From Prosapia bicincta (lineage: Eukaryota > Arthropoda > Insecta > Hemiptera > Cercopidae): a DNA stretch of 64,000 nt. Positions 21,212 through 33,169 of the stretch are shown in pieces (position 1 is the first letter of the stretch; the number at the start of each line of letters is the position of its first letter). Position numbers and translations under genes: made by a program. The stretch lies in NCBI GenBank assembly GCA_036971475.1, contig JBAIZL010000008.1, forward strand, positions 9,172,263-9,236,262. Direction: 5' to 3'. The notes beneath the pieces were generated by a model. The model was not told where the DNA came from and made no database searches. It worked only from the letters and a program-made list of their open reading frames with translations.

Positions 21212-22189
21212 AGTTTTCACAAATTTACAAAATTTATAGTTCGGCTAGTCATAAACAATGTTAAAGTAATTAATTAAGATTCATCGAATGTAATGGACCA
21301 CAAAATTCAAGTATTATTTTTTATTTGTTACTATTTATATGTTTCCTTTTTTCGCTTTGTTTTAGTTTCTTTTCACTTTCCTTTCCCATTGTCCGATTGT
21401 GAAGCAAAATTCAGTACCGTTAATCCAGTTTGTTTGTTTATTTTATTCTTTTCATTCATTTTTAATCCTTCAGCATTATATATGATATTGTATGATAACC
21501 ATGGCAAGCATTTAAGATTATAAAATGGAGGTTTTTCATAAAGATCTATCAAAAATTCATTTTTATATGGAAAGTCAGCTCAGAACCAAACTAAATACCC
21601 TAAATTTTTATAATTTAAAAACATATTTGAAAAAACTGTAATAGCCCCGTAATTGTCAAAAATATGTATTTGAACTTGTTTGGATGAATAAAACGTATTT
21701 TACTGACAACTTAAAAATTGTACAAGATATATATCAGGAGAGTGTGAGCTAAAAGAAGGAATTTTAAAAATTAAATCCAAAACATTGAATTAGTAACAAT
21801 GCAAGTGTGCTATGGAGGGGTAAGGAGCAGCTTATTTCCAAAATTTTTGGAACGTGAGCGAAAGTTTTTATACATTTTTTTCGTAATCCTAATGACTTTC
21901 TGAATTGCCCGGTATAATTTTTTTTTTGCTAAAATATTATATGAGAAATAAATACCACATAATTATATAGACTATAATTTATTACATTAAATCTAAAAGA
22001 GAAGTAATTTCTAAGGAATTGGTGCATAAAGAAATGTGTTAATAAAACCAGGTTATGGTGATACTTAATTAATTATGTTTTAGCCATCATTAATGGCTTT
22101 TAAATTTAAAATAAACTTTTATTTGTTTGGAATGTTTATTTGAGAAACATGTATGAAAACGAAAAAAGTCCAATCTTTGTCAGAATCTA

Positions 22190-22850
22190 TACGTATAATT
22201 GGTAATTGTGAGAATGACCAGCCACCTACGATATTTTGTTTTTTTTATCTCAAAAAGTTATTTTTTCAGTTTAAAGTAGAGTAAAAAATTCAGTGCAGAG
22301 GAACAAGTTGTGAATGAGCCATGGAGTGATATAGTGACATCACGCATACCTTATATATGTAGATATTTGAGAAACGATTTGGTTTAATTTTTATGGTTTT
22401 TGCGTACGTATATTTAAATATAACTATAAAGTCTCCAGTCAGGATAGATTTGGTTGTAATTTTTTACATTACCTGGTTAAATGTATAAAATTACAACCGA
22501 TTCTATTCTGACTGGATACTTCTTAGGTATATTTCAATATAGATATAAAAAATTAACCTTCCCTGGCAATAACAAAAATAATATTTATCAATATAGCTTT
22601 AGGGCATGTTTTTGATTCATAAAATTTAGATTGCTAAAACACCAACTACAGTTGTGACGTCACTGTATTACTCCGCGGGCCATTAACACTTATTCCTCTA
22701 CACTGAATTTTTTACCCTACTTTAAATTGAAAAAAATAACTTTCTGAGGTTAATAAAAAAAATTCTTCTGAATACCGTCCTATTTGTTGGTTTTGGACAA
22801 TTTTCCAAAATATCGTAAGTGGCTGGTCATTCTCACAATTAGCATATAAT
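22190..22850. repeat. Foldback-type element, about 660 bp
   Basis: The ends are inverted: AATTGTGAGAATGACCAGCC at the left and GGCTGGTCATTCTCACAATT at the right, followed inward by CTACGATATTTTG, the TTTAAAGTAGAGTAAAAAAT block and a GTGACATCAC/GTGACGTCAC block. The centre holds two opposed copies of the CCAGTCAGGATAGATTTGG unit. There is no coding sequence. Confidence 0.8.
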
Positions 22851-24292
22851 TATTTGAAATGTACAACAAATGTTTTAATTTGTAAAAATAATAGAAACCT
22901 AGCATATGTAACAACATTTGGTAGATAAATGTTAAATTTACCTAATATTTTTAGTATTGTAAAAATCATAACTGAAAACCTTAAATATTTTGGAACAAGG
23001 CAGATTAATTAATGGTTCAAATCTTTATTATAAGTAGTTTTAACAACATAGGGCACCATTACTACACTGTAAATATTTAGCTCAAGGCCATTCCTATCTT
23101 AAAACTAAGTCATGACCTCAATTATTTTTTAGGTTAACCTACTACATGTTCACTTTAAATTACAAATACAGTGTAATCAATGAATTTATTCTCTTGGTGC
23201 ATTTTTATTATAAAAATCTCTTTATAAATGATTTATTTCAACTTATGAAGCATATTTATAACGTCTTGTAACACTGTAGAAACAAAAAATAACCTAAAAG
23301 GATAATGGGAGACAAATTTTCTTAAACTTATTTGTGATGTAAAATATTTTTTAAATCTTTACTTAAACGATAATAATAACTTACCACTAGCTACGATTGA
23401 ATTAAATTTTTGAATAAAATATGATCGAAACTTCAAAATTTATCATTATACATAAATAACAAAATACTGTATGTTTAATGATTATACCAAAAACATTCCA
23501 TGTGTATTTAACAAGGCTTCTTAAATGAATACTGTCTGAAATACAAAAAATTCAAATAAAAACAAACACATGGCATGACAGACGAAAATAATACTGACCA
23601 ATCACTATCAATTATCAATCTTTTTGTCTTTAACCAACAAATCTGTTCAAGGTGTTTTTGAATCGTCAGCATCAGGTGATCCAGTACTTGTGGCTACATT
23701 CCTTTTCTCTTTTATATACAGTACTCTGTTTTCAATCTTTTACATAGAGTATAATATTGTATTATGAACAATGGCTTAGTAAAGTAATTTTTCTAACCGC
23801 CACTAAATGAGTATATGAAAAATACTAAATATAACAAAACGATAACGTTCTTTCAATAATGAACTTAAATATTAATATTTTATAGAAATAAAACGACAGA
23901 TTTGTTAGTAGTTTTATTTCTACAAAATTTCAACCTAGTGGGTGTATTACGAAGTTTAAAAATTAATAATTCTTGAAAATCGTTTTTCTCAGTAGTTCGT
24001 ACTTGAAAAACACTGCAACAATTCCGATTTGTTTTCGTTTTTACACGTTTTGCTTGAAAATACATTTTAAAGGGGACCATTGTTTTAAAAGTTGCAAACT
24101 ATAATTATTCGAAAAATCTAAACATCACATCTATTTACTAATACATTAGAAACTATATAAGCTCAAAGCGTCTAATATAAACAGATCCAATTATAAAAGC
24201 TATTTTTGCATTTTTTGTAAACAAAGATTTATAAACTAGCAGGAACGTTTATAGATATCTTGAATTTTAAAGTCCATTATGTTTGGTGAATC
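22851..24292. other. AT-rich DNA, no gene seen
   Basis: Chance frames only. Confidence 0.5.
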
Positions 24293-24610
24293 TTGTTAAT
24301 CACTTAAACAATAGTTTATGACTATCCGAACTTTAAATTTAGTAAATTTGTTAAAACTTACTGAGACAGAACGTTTTCGATCGCTAGTTGGCGATCTTCG
24401 TCAGTGTCTTCTGCTTGGAGATGTCGGTTTAAGCGGTTACGGTTTTAAAGGTGGGTTTTCGATAGTATCAAATAGTTCACACTTTAATACTAGTTATGTA
24501 GTTATTAAAATCAGTTATAATACTAGTTATGCTCTTTGATCGAAAACGTTTGTTTCAGTAAGTTTTACTAAATTTAAAGTTCGGATAGTCATAAACAATT
24601 GTATAAGTGA
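24293..24610 (-). mobile_element. PLE-5 solo terminal palindrome
   Basis: The left arm at 24293-24480 is the complete PLE-5 3' segment in complement. The right arm at about 24530-24605 repeats its outer half in plus orientation (GAAAACGTTTGTTTCAGTAA, then AGTTCGGATAGTCATAAAC). No coding sequence lies between. Confidence 0.75.
24364..24409 (-). ncRNA. Hammerhead-like ribozyme motif, best PLE-5 copy
   Basis: On the minus strand: stem I AGACA (24409-24405); core CTGACGA (24404-24398), which fits CUGANGA; one extra A; stem II GATCGC-caacta-GCGATC, six perfect pairs; GAAA (24378-24375); a stem III made of the palindrome AACGTT; C at the cleavage position (24369); and stem I partner TGTCT (24368-24364), five perfect pairs. 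Type I hammerheads with very short or dimer-forming stem III are known from PLE terminal repeats. The extra A between core and stem II is non-standard. Confidence 0.6.
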
Positions 24611-24699
24611 TTAATAAGTTTATAGATAGATCGAATATGAAATACTTTTCTTTTATCGTTTGGCTCTGAACTTTGAACGAAAACTCAATTGTGAATTAT

Positions 24700-25010
24700 T
24701 AGGCTTAAAAGTTTTGTTATTAATTTTTCCCTGATAATCGTCGAAACTTTCAAGTTTGAACTTTATGAATAACGCCTTACTGAGCTTATAACTTAGGTAA
24801 ATTTATGACAAATTTACTGAAAAATAATCTTTTCATTCGTACTATATGATCTCAACACTAGTGAAGATCGCATATTGAGATTTAAAACGTTATGTCTAAG
24901 TTAGTTATTTTGTAAATTTACTTACATTTTAAATTCCGTAAATTGTTATTTATAAAGATCAAATGCAAAGTTTTCTTCAAACTAAACACAACCTTCATTA
25001 AATATTTCAC
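24700..25010. repeat. Direct duplication, first unit
   Basis: It shares with 25450-25720 the order GAGCTT, TAAGTAAATT, TATGTGATC-type block, CACTAGTGAAGAT, AACGTTATGTCTAAGTTAG and TTATTTATAAAGATCAAA. It contains a degenerate hammerhead-like layout. Confidence 0.65.
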
Positions 25011-25449
25011 TTTAATTAAAGAGTTAAGCAAAAAGACAGTTTTTTTGTAACTAAACATAGCTCAATTTGAATATTCCACTTTGTATTAAATGTTAAGTCC
25101 GTCTTTAGAGGAAACAAAATTTTATTTATGTGTATATTTTTCATAGTTCACAATTTAAGATGTAAAACAACATAAAACAGTTACCTCGAGTTTTACAAAG
25201 TGACAATTATTTAAAGGAATATCGACTCATTTACGAACATTGAGTACTGCAATAATGTAAGTTTAACATGTACAGTCCTTTAGAACTGAAAACTAAAACA
25301 ATCAGAATAACACTTTCATTAAAGACAACATAATTTGCAATCGATTTCACCATCTTCGCTTTATACAAACAACTGCGATTGGAGTAAACATACTTGCTTA
25401 CTTTCACTACTGCTGTTTAAAATCACATTTAAATATTTATTTATATATT

Positions 25450-25720
25450 TACAATTATAATGGGTGAAACCTATAAGTTTCAACTTTATAACTAACGTCT
25501 TGCTGAGCTTCAAATTTAAGTAAATTCACAATAAACCTATTGAAACTTTAGGTTTTAAGTCGCACTATGTGATCCTAACACTAGTGAAGATAGCTTATTG
25601 AGATCGAAAACGTTATGTCTAAGTTAGTTATTTTATAAATTTACTTGAATTATAAGTTCGGTAAGTTGTTGTTATTTATAAAGATCAAACGTAAAGGTTT
25701 CTTTAAACCTTCATTAAATA
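25450..25720. repeat. Direct duplication, second unit
   Basis: This is the second copy of the 24700-25010 unit, about 700 bp downstream in the same orientation. GATCGAAAACGTTATGTC is better preserved here. The unit is distantly like the PLE-5 end. Confidence 0.65.
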
Positions 25721-26245
25721 TTTCACTTTAATATTCAAGTGAACATACTTACGTTCACTCCTGCTGTCTAAATCAACATTCAAATATTTTTTTGTACATC
25801 GTTTTAATCCTCACTTATATTCCATTTATATTTCACTTGAATAGCCCGAACTAGTTAAGATCTGCAATACAGATCAATTTATCGTTCTTAAGGAAGTAAC
25901 GAATTAAAGGAAATACATCTTTAAGGAATATATGTTGTCTTTGAGGTTGAAATTAAAAAAATATAATTTTGATCAATGTAAACGGACTCCAACTTGGAAC
26001 TTTAAATTAAAAAAAAAAAAGTCATGGGAAAATTTTATTTTTGGAATGAATTTAGGACTATCTGTGTTTCATCTAGAACGAAGCTAATGCTAAATGCATT
26101 TCAATGTGTAATTTTCCGCTCAAACCTTATCACTCCTTTAACTAAATTGCAATTAATGCTTATCATCTGTTTATTGGAATACCTTTTAGTTATTTCATGG
26201 TTAGTGTTAAATTCAATGTAACGTAGACTGTTTTTTTGAATAGTT
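25721..26245. other. AT-rich DNA, no gene seen
   Basis: Nothing is recognised. Confidence 0.5.
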
Positions 26246-26249
26246 GTAT

Positions 26250-26580
26250 TTTAGGTTGATGTGCAGTAGCTCGGCATCATACGATATTTTGGAAAATTGT
26301 TCAAAACCACCAAATTGGACGATATCCACAACAAATTTTTTTTTTTACCTTGGAACGTTAATTTTTAAAAATTTAAAGTAGGGTAAAAAATATTGCGCGA
26401 AAAATAAACTGTAAAAATTATGGTAAAAATGCTGAAGCTCGGCGGTAAATTTTGAAAAATTACCAAATTCGACGATAGGTCAAGCAAAAAAAATTTCTTG
26501 TGGACATAGTCCAATTTGGTGGTGTTGAACAATTTCCCAAAATATCGTATGGTGCCGAGCTACTGCATTTCAACCAAAAT
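26250..26580. repeat. Foldback-type element, short
   Basis: GCAGTAGCTCGGCATCATAC at the left is inverted as GTATGGTGCCGAGCTACTGC at the right, and CGATATTTTGGAAAATTGTTC continues inward on both sides. It shares the CGATATTTTGGAAAATTG block with the element at 22190-22850. Confidence 0.8.
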
Positions 26581-27350
26581 TATAAACTATAAATAATGTT
26601 ATTTCTTCTCTAGAAATATAACATGCAAGAGATGATTTATAAATTAGAACCCTTTTTATTCTACCAAATATTTGTACTTCGAAATTTTAGGTTAACATCA
26701 AAGTGCTAAACGACTTTACTTTTCCTGTTCACACATGCTACTAAAAAGTAGATTGTAAACAAAACATAGGTTACTAATAACATTAAAAAAAAAAAATGGA
26801 TTTTAGTGTCTCAAAATCAAATTTACTTAGTTTAACGGTAAGTACTCACAGTATACATATTTGCACTTTATATACATAGTATATAAATACTTTTTTTTTA
26901 TGAAATAATTTTTTAGAAGTAACATCAGTATGATATACTGTAATTAATATTGGTAAATGTTTAATCGTCCTTTTTCGTGGCTTTGAACAATTATCCAAAA
27001 TATCGTAGGTGTCCGCGCTTGTAAACATTTACACTAATATTAAAATATAGCTTCAAAATAACCAGTTATAATATGTTCGGTTGCACAAAAAAACACCGTA
27101 ATACAGTATTATTAAATGTGCAGATTTTTAGAAGATTATAACGGGACAGTATCTTCTGGAAGCTTTTGAGGGTATGAAATAAATATCTCCACGAAAACAG
27201 TAGATTTGTGGAGATATCTCTGGATTCTTTTTGAAATAGGAAAATAAAACAGTAACTTTAAAACTATTTACATTAAAATGAATCACACACGTTTACCCTT
27301 AAATATTTCATGAATTAAGGCTAGGATGCCAGAAAAAGGTAATTGTTTAC
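26581..27350. other. AT-rich DNA, no gene seen
   Basis: A further stray CCAAAATATCGTAGGTG block near 26995 points to another decayed foldback end. There is no gene. Confidence 0.45.
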
Positions 27351-28181
27351 CATGCCCATGTGTACGATTTTAGCAAAAAAAATTATACCGGCCGATGCAG
27401 AAAGTCATCAGGGAGATGAAAAAAATAACAAAAACTCGGGGAATTAAATACCATTTTATCAAATTGAAGCTGGGTAAAAAATTTTGTATCTATTTACCAT
27501 GAACACGTACACAATTTTAACAAAAAAAATTATACCGGTCAACACAGAAAGTCATCAGGGAGACAACAAAAAATTAATAAAACTCTCGCTCACGCCCCCA
27601 AAATTAATAATTTGGGAAATTGTAATTCCCCCTTATATGGTGCTAATAGTGCTGTTAAAAATGCATATTGCCCACCCTTATTACAATGCTTATAGAACGA
27701 ATGGAAAACATGTTCTGACGTTATATTGGTAATTATTGTGTGTTATTGCCATGGAAGGTTAATTTTATATACCTATGAAGTATGAATTTTATATGTTTAA
27801 TCAAAAGTACACAAGTAAGGCTAGAATAGAGATCACGTGATGTCACCTGGCAAAAAGTATTACTCTGCGGAAGTAGGCTTCTAATTAGGTATTGTAATGT
27901 TGTATAAAATTACAACCAAATCTATCCTGACTGGACACTTTACAGGTATATTTTAATATAGTAATTTATAAATTTACAACCAAATCTATCCTAACTGGTG
28001 ACTTTATAGCTGTATTTAAATATACTTGTACGTAGTAAAGCGTGCTGTTGATACACAAACGTAGTACTTCTGACTACTCTGCGCTGAATTTTTTACCCAA
28101 CTTTAATTTGATAAAATGGTATTTATTTCCTTGAGTAAGAGTTTTTGTTATTTTTTTCATATCCCTGATGAGTTTCTATGT

Positions 28182-29935
28182 ACTTACTTGTACTTGTACT
28201 TGTACTTCTTAGTCCAGGCGTCCAGCTCTAGGTGTAGCCGATAGCCCGATGTCCACTATATATTCGGAACGCCAAACTCCACAGCCCTCTGTTCAGGAGG
28301 AAGTCCTGCCACTTCTCCAGTTCAACCCTCATGTGGTCCCTCGCCGGGATGGGTTAAGTGCAATCCCGAAGAATGTGCTCGATGGTTTCGTCTTGCTCCT
28401 CATCACAAAGAGCGCACAAAGGTGATTCAGCAAGGTTAAACCGGTATAAATAAGCATCCGTGACCAGATGTCCCGTCCTGGCTCTTGCCGCAAATGTCGC
28501 GACTTGACGTTTGATGTCTCTGTAATTGTCGGCCGACGCAGGTTTGTTTTGCAAATGGAACAGGTGTCGTCCAGTCGTTTCAGCTTCCCACCGGGCAGCC
28601 CAGGCGTCTCTAAAGTACTTTTTCCCGGTGTTTTTACAGTGCAGTAGGGAGTGCTGCTCCTTATTTGTGGGCTTCATTCTAGAAGCTTGTTTTGCTATTG
28701 CATCCGCTTCCTCGTTGCCCGGAATGCCGACATGGGCAGGGATCCATTGAAGGCAGACTTCGTTTCCGTCACAATTGATCTTTTTTATCAACCTCCTGAT
28801 TTTTGCTATACGGAATGAATATGGTCCAGTGGAGGGCTGAGCCAGCGACTGTAGAGCTGACTTAGAGTCCGAAAGGATGCATATCTTTGACTTGGCCATC
28901 ATCCACAGACAGCCCGACAATGCGGCGTTAATACCAAGCAACTCTGCATCCATACTTGAGCTGGAGTTCGCTGGGATGAAAAATCTATCTCCATTCGACT
29001 CGTTGTAGTACCCTGCTCCAGAAATGCCTAATTCTTTATCCAGGGATCCGTCGGTAAAAATTTTTATGTATCCGTCGTACTGGGTTCGAATCATTTCAAG
29101 AGTCTCCGCTTTCAGCACTTCTCTGTGGTCTCCCTTGTTTCCGCCGTGAGGTAGTTGCAGATTTATAATCATTTCAGGCCAGTCATTTGGAGGCTCCTCA
29201 TAGAACGTGGGGATTTGTTCAGGGGTGGTGTATCCCGGCATCAATTCCATCAGTGAGTTGATTTTGTGGCAGAAAGATTGTTTTACACGGCACTTTCTAT
29301 TGAATATAACACGCAGAGGGTAACTTGGGCCTCTAGCAGCTGTAGTTAGAAACTTCGACCATATTTGACTGTCTATAAAGACAGGAATGGGTACTATATC
29401 CAGCTCCGTCTCCATGGCTGCCACAGGAGTCATTCTTGTACATCCCAAACATAGTCGAATGGCGGCCGCTTGGATCGCTTTGATCTTCTTTAGATGTGTT
29501 TTTGCAGCAGATCCCCAGACTTCGCAGGCATACGTTGTTTTAGATCTTATGTAAGTTTGGTAGAACATTCTCAAGGTTGGCGTATCGGCTCCCCAGTTAC
29601 GACTTGCAACTGCTTTTAGAGCATTGAGTCTTGAAGAGCAGCTCTCTGTGACATAGTTCACGTGACTACCCCAGCGAAGTTTAGGGTCCATAACAACTCC
29701 CAGTAATTTTGGGTTTTTGTTAAATCTCAGTGCCTTTCCGTTGATAGTTAAGCTCGGGTATGAAGGTGGCTTGATTGTTGCGCCTGGTGAATAACGTGCA
29801 CTCGGTTTTATCCACTGACATTGAGAGCGACCATTTGGAGCACCAATTTGACAATGCATCTAGAGCCTCTTGCATCCTGAGGGAAGCCTCCACCCCGTCG
29901 GAAGACGTCACTCAAATGGTCTCGTCGTCCGCGAC
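28182..29935 (-). mobile_element. 5'-truncated non-LTR retrotransposon with 14-bp target duplication
   Basis: ATGAGTTTCTATGT flanks it at 28168-28181 and 29936-29949. On the minus strand the 3' end is a simple tail of GTACAA repeats (28182-28207) instead of poly(A). The 5' end falls inside the RT, just before the ADD part of the YADD box. The two other copies in this window (30752-31234 and 42836-43585) share the same 3' sequence. Confidence 0.9.
28354..29911 (-). pseudogene. Non-LTR ORF2: end of RT, RNase H and zinc-finger tail
   Basis: On the minus strand the fragment starts with the thumb-side RT region (LSNWCSKWSLSMSVDKTE, LLGVVMDPKLRW). It continues through a linker to RNase H with IFTDGSLD, AELLGINAAL, DSKSALQSLAQPSTG and IPAHVGIPGNEEADAIAK, so the D-E-D-D residues are all present. 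It ends with CALCDEEQDETIEHILRDC, a CCHC motif typical of I/R1/LOA-type elements. A one-base frameshift near 29770 separates the RT part from the rest. Just before the zinc motif the frame is otherwise clean, which suggests a fairly young insertion. Confidence 0.88.
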
Positions 29936-29989
29936 ATGAGTTTCTATGTCGGCCAGTATAATTTTTTTGCCTAAAAAATGTACATGAGG

Positions 29990-30545
29990 GCACGATAAAT
30001 ATACCCAGAAAAATATGTAATATAATAGAAGCAATAAATTAATTAAGTCAGCATATTAATTAGTACAGAATTCAAAAAATGTAATTTTTTCAAGTTTGAA
30101 TTTTTGGATTTTTTTCAATAAAGAAAATTAAATAATTATTGAATACATTTTGAAAAAGAAACAATGACAAAATATAAAAAATAGACAATTAGGTGCTAAA
30201 AAAACAAAATGTGTCATTAAGAAGTGTATTTTTTCTGATAAATGAATTTTCATTAAAGTGTTTGATCATTGTTTTAATATCTGTAAAACTGCTTGTTATT
30301 TCTTTGTCTCTCCCAATTTAGTACGGCGTATCTGTATTATTCGCTCATACTTCTTCATTTCCTTCTGATGCACTGTCACATTACACATTTCGTTGTAAGT
30401 CCTGTTCGTCCACTTCTGGACTTTGTATTTGAGGAACACTTGTCAAACACTATTTGTTTCATCACGCTTAAGTTCATCAAGAATGTCCATTATACGTTGT
30501 CCTTTTAAATTGACGTCCATGATGACAAACAAAACTAATAATTAA
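29990..30545. other. AT-rich DNA with an unexplained minus-strand frame
   Basis: On the minus strand from about 30520, MDVNLKGQRIMDILDELK opens a frame that is interrupted by one stop and runs on to about 30300 with charged residues. I do not recognise it. It might be the N terminus of a transposase. Confidence 0.3.
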
Positions 30546-30751
30546 AAATATATAGGAAACACACCACCACAGACAAAGTTATATACAACACGTCCAATCA
30601 CCCCATACAACACAAACATGCTGCCTTCCACTCCATGATACACAAATTAATCAACATACCCATGAGCAATGAAGACAAAATAAACAAACTAAACACAATA
30701 AAACACATAGCCCATTAAAACGGATACAAACACACCTTGATAGACAACATA

Positions 30752-31234
30752 CTTGTACTTCTAGTACTTCTTAGTCCAGGCGTCCAGCTCTAGGTGTAGC
30801 CGATAGCCCGATGTCCACTATATATTTGGAACGCCAAACTCCACAGCCCTCTGTTCAGGAGGAAGTCCTGCCACTTCTCCAGTTCAACCCTCATGTGGTC
30901 CCTCGCCGGGATGGGGTAAGTGCAATCCCGAAGAATGTGCTCGATGGTTTCATCTTGCTCCTCATCATAAAGAGCGCACAAAGGTGATTCAGCAAGGTTA
31001 AACCGGTATAAATAAGCTTCCGTGACCAGATGTCCCATCCTGGCTCTTGCCGCAAATGTCGCGACTTGACGTTTGATGTCTCTGTAATTGTCGGCTGATG
31101 CAAGTTTGTTTTGCATCCTAGTGGGGCTTTCTCGAGGAAAGCTAATGCTGGCGTTTGGTTCATTGTGACAATTGCTCTTTTCGCACAAAATACAAAGCTA
31201 TCCAGGGGCAGGACGAGGACCAACCAGCTCACCC
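30752..31234 (-). mobile_element. Short rearranged non-LTR copy with 17-bp target duplication
   Basis: CCTTGATAGACAACATA flanks it at 30735-30751 and 31235-31251. The 3' part (30752 to about 31116) equals the zinc-finger end of the 28354-29911 element. A different segment of about 115 bases is fused at its 5' side. This second segment reads NQTPALAFLEKAPLG on the minus strand and may come from a more 5' part of the same element. Confidence 0.85.
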
Positions 31235-31447
31235 CCTTGATAGACAACATAATGCGCAAAAAACGCACACAAACACAACAACAACAAACAGTAACACAAA
31301 CACAAAAATATATAACACATATCACGACAACACATTACAAAAATAGCTTCCACGTTCCGCTAACTTAAATACAAAGTAGCATTCACAACAGCCAACACAA
31401 TTAAAAAACACCTACAAAGTTCAAAAACACACCAAGATAAACACGGC

Positions 31448-31750
31448 TTGGCAGGCGTATACAAGATTACATGCGACAACTGTCCCAGCATTTACATAGG
31501 ACGAACAGGGAGAACATTTACCACAAGATACGAAGAACACATAAAACAGATAAGAAAGACACAATCCAGATCAAATTTTGCCGTACACATACAAAACACA
31601 CTACACTCACAGACTGACATAGACGCCAATCTAAAAATCCTACATTGCATCAATAAAAGCGAAAAACTTAACACAGTAGAAAACTATGAGATATATAAAC
31701 ACCATGAATACTATCCACAACACATTCTAAATGACAAAACTCACTCTTAA
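31448..31750 (+). pseudogene. PLE-7 GIY-YIG endonuclease
   Basis: A 100-codon open frame: AGVYKITCDNCPSIYIGRTG, then TRYEEHIKQI, and TVENYEIYKHHEYYPQHI at the end. It is a complete PLE-type GIY-YIG domain with CxxC, YIG, the catalytic R (in GRTGR) and the E of the EH segment. The frame ends with a stop soon after. It lacks the RT domain, which is disrupted upstream by stops and the non-LTR insertion. It could fold as an endonuclease domain but is unlikely to be expressed. Confidence 0.78.
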
Positions 31751-31870
31751 TCAGACACTATATTTGAGCTCATAATTAACAACTACTCTATGAACAATAA
31801 CACACCACAGAACAAAAACACACCACAGACTCACACAAACACAACACACCTGAGCAACAGTCTTGTAAGT

Positions 31871-33165
31871 AATTCACAGTATTGAAAAAGCGCTGACCTA
31901 GTGTGAAACGGATCTGCTGAATAAATCAGTAGGTGGTGGTTTTTTTTTTTGTCAAGATAATACAGAAAAGTGGATGAAAACTCATTTTTACTTCACCAAA
32001 CTTTTTATTTCTCCCTAAAATGTACCCAATTACCAGTTTTTTTCATACAATCCAGCCTTACCTTCGTCTTCATAGCCTGTACATCATAAAAGTTTTTCAT
32101 AAATAATTTTGATGAAGTGTTTAAGAGTGAACACATAATATGATGATTTTTTTTTAATTGTCAATGCTATTTGGAAACAACTTTTCAGGAACATTTCTTG
32201 TCTCGTTGGATATGAAAAATTTAACTATGTTATTTAATCACTATAACATTGTTACACTTCTACCTTTGTTATATTATCTACCACCCACAGGAAGATATTT
32301 CATTGGGTTTAAATCTGGTTATGGTCAGTGCTGGAAAATTCTACCTTTCCTTGTTCTTTAACTTATTTAGGAGGACAACTCCTAAAGCAATTTTTAAAAA
32401 TCTGCACTTTTTTTTACTATCAGAAACCTTACGAGTCATATTAGAGATATAATTTATGATTAAAATTTGGTGTTTTGTTAGTCTTGGCACCCACAAGGGC
32501 TACACCAAACTTGAGCAAAATCTGAAATAGTGAGTTAATTGTGTATATTAATTTCTACTTTTGGTATCATTTGATAAAAAAAACTACTACTTCTGACATT
32601 TTCAGTAATTGTGTATGTAGAATTGATGTGGAATGACTTGTATTTGAAAATCACTGAGTTTTTAAAATGTTATCTAGTCATGGTTTGCGTTGTCTGTGCA
32701 ATCAAGTATAAAAGGCAAGATATGGAATAATACATAATTATGTTTGTAAAGTATTGTTATGCTTCCAACACCATTATGTAAAGTTTTAAGTAGTAGTTAT
32801 GTTTAATGATGGTTGAAATAATCTTCTGTTTACCACGTTCTGCTTTTATAAAGAACTATTATTTAGTTTACGTAGAGATTATTGGTTGTTAATGTATTCA
32901 GGTTATGTTTGTATTTTTTCAAGTTTGAAGCACTATTTATAGTTGTGACATGTAAAATCAGTGTATTCTTGTTTTGAATGTATTATTTTATCAATACTTT
33001 TTTGTGCCACTGATAAGTTTTTTCCTGAGGAAATTATCCCGTTAAAATTTTTATTGGAATAATGTTTATACTCAATAATACATGGTCTGCCAATGAAACA
33101 GGATGATTGTAGGTGGCCTTGAGTTTGGAGGTAGAGGAGGATGGTTTATAGTGTGTCACCTCTTA
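31871..33165. other. AT-rich DNA, no gene seen
   Basis: No conserved frame is found. A more upstream TERT exon was looked for here and not recognised. Confidence 0.5.
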
Positions 33166-33169
33166 CTCA

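Larger units (their letters stand above)
20560..21270 (+). mobile_element. PLE-5 copy, plus strand
   Basis: An endonuclease fragment is followed by the PLE-5 terminal segment (ACTATCGAATACC, hairpin at 21161-21211, TTTACAAAATTTATAGTTCG, ending near TAATTAAGATTCATCGAA). The 5' end is truncated at about 20560. Confidence 0.75.
20010..21930. repeat. Foldback-type element hosting PLE-5
   Basis: The left arm near 20020-20110 (TTTTAGCAACAACAAAAAAA, AATTATACAGGTGATGCAGA) is inverted at 21870-21925 (TGACTTTCTGAATTGCC, GGTATAATTTTTTTTTTGC). The same arm motif appears at 27365-27430 and 29950-29985. The arms are short and degenerate, so the outer limits are approximate. Confidence 0.5.
27355..29990. 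repeat. Foldback-type element split by a non-LTR insertion
   Basis: The left arm (27365-27490: AATTATACCGGCCGATGCAG, AAAGTCATCAGGGAGATG, ATTTTATCAAATTGAAG) is inverted on the right as 28085-28181 plus 29950-29985. The right arm is interrupted by the non-LTR element. The centre (27770-28010) carries two copies of the CAAATCTATCCTGACTGG unit. Confidence 0.7.
30546..31870 (+). mobile_element. PLE-7: Penelope-like element interrupted by a non-LTR copy
   Basis: A/C-rich plus-strand sequence with PLE-type linker (near 30600-30735) resumes at 31252 after the non-LTR insertion and leads to a GIY-YIG domain. The 5' RT region is missing. The right limit near 31870 is approximate, because no terminal hairpin was recognised. 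Confidence 0.65.
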
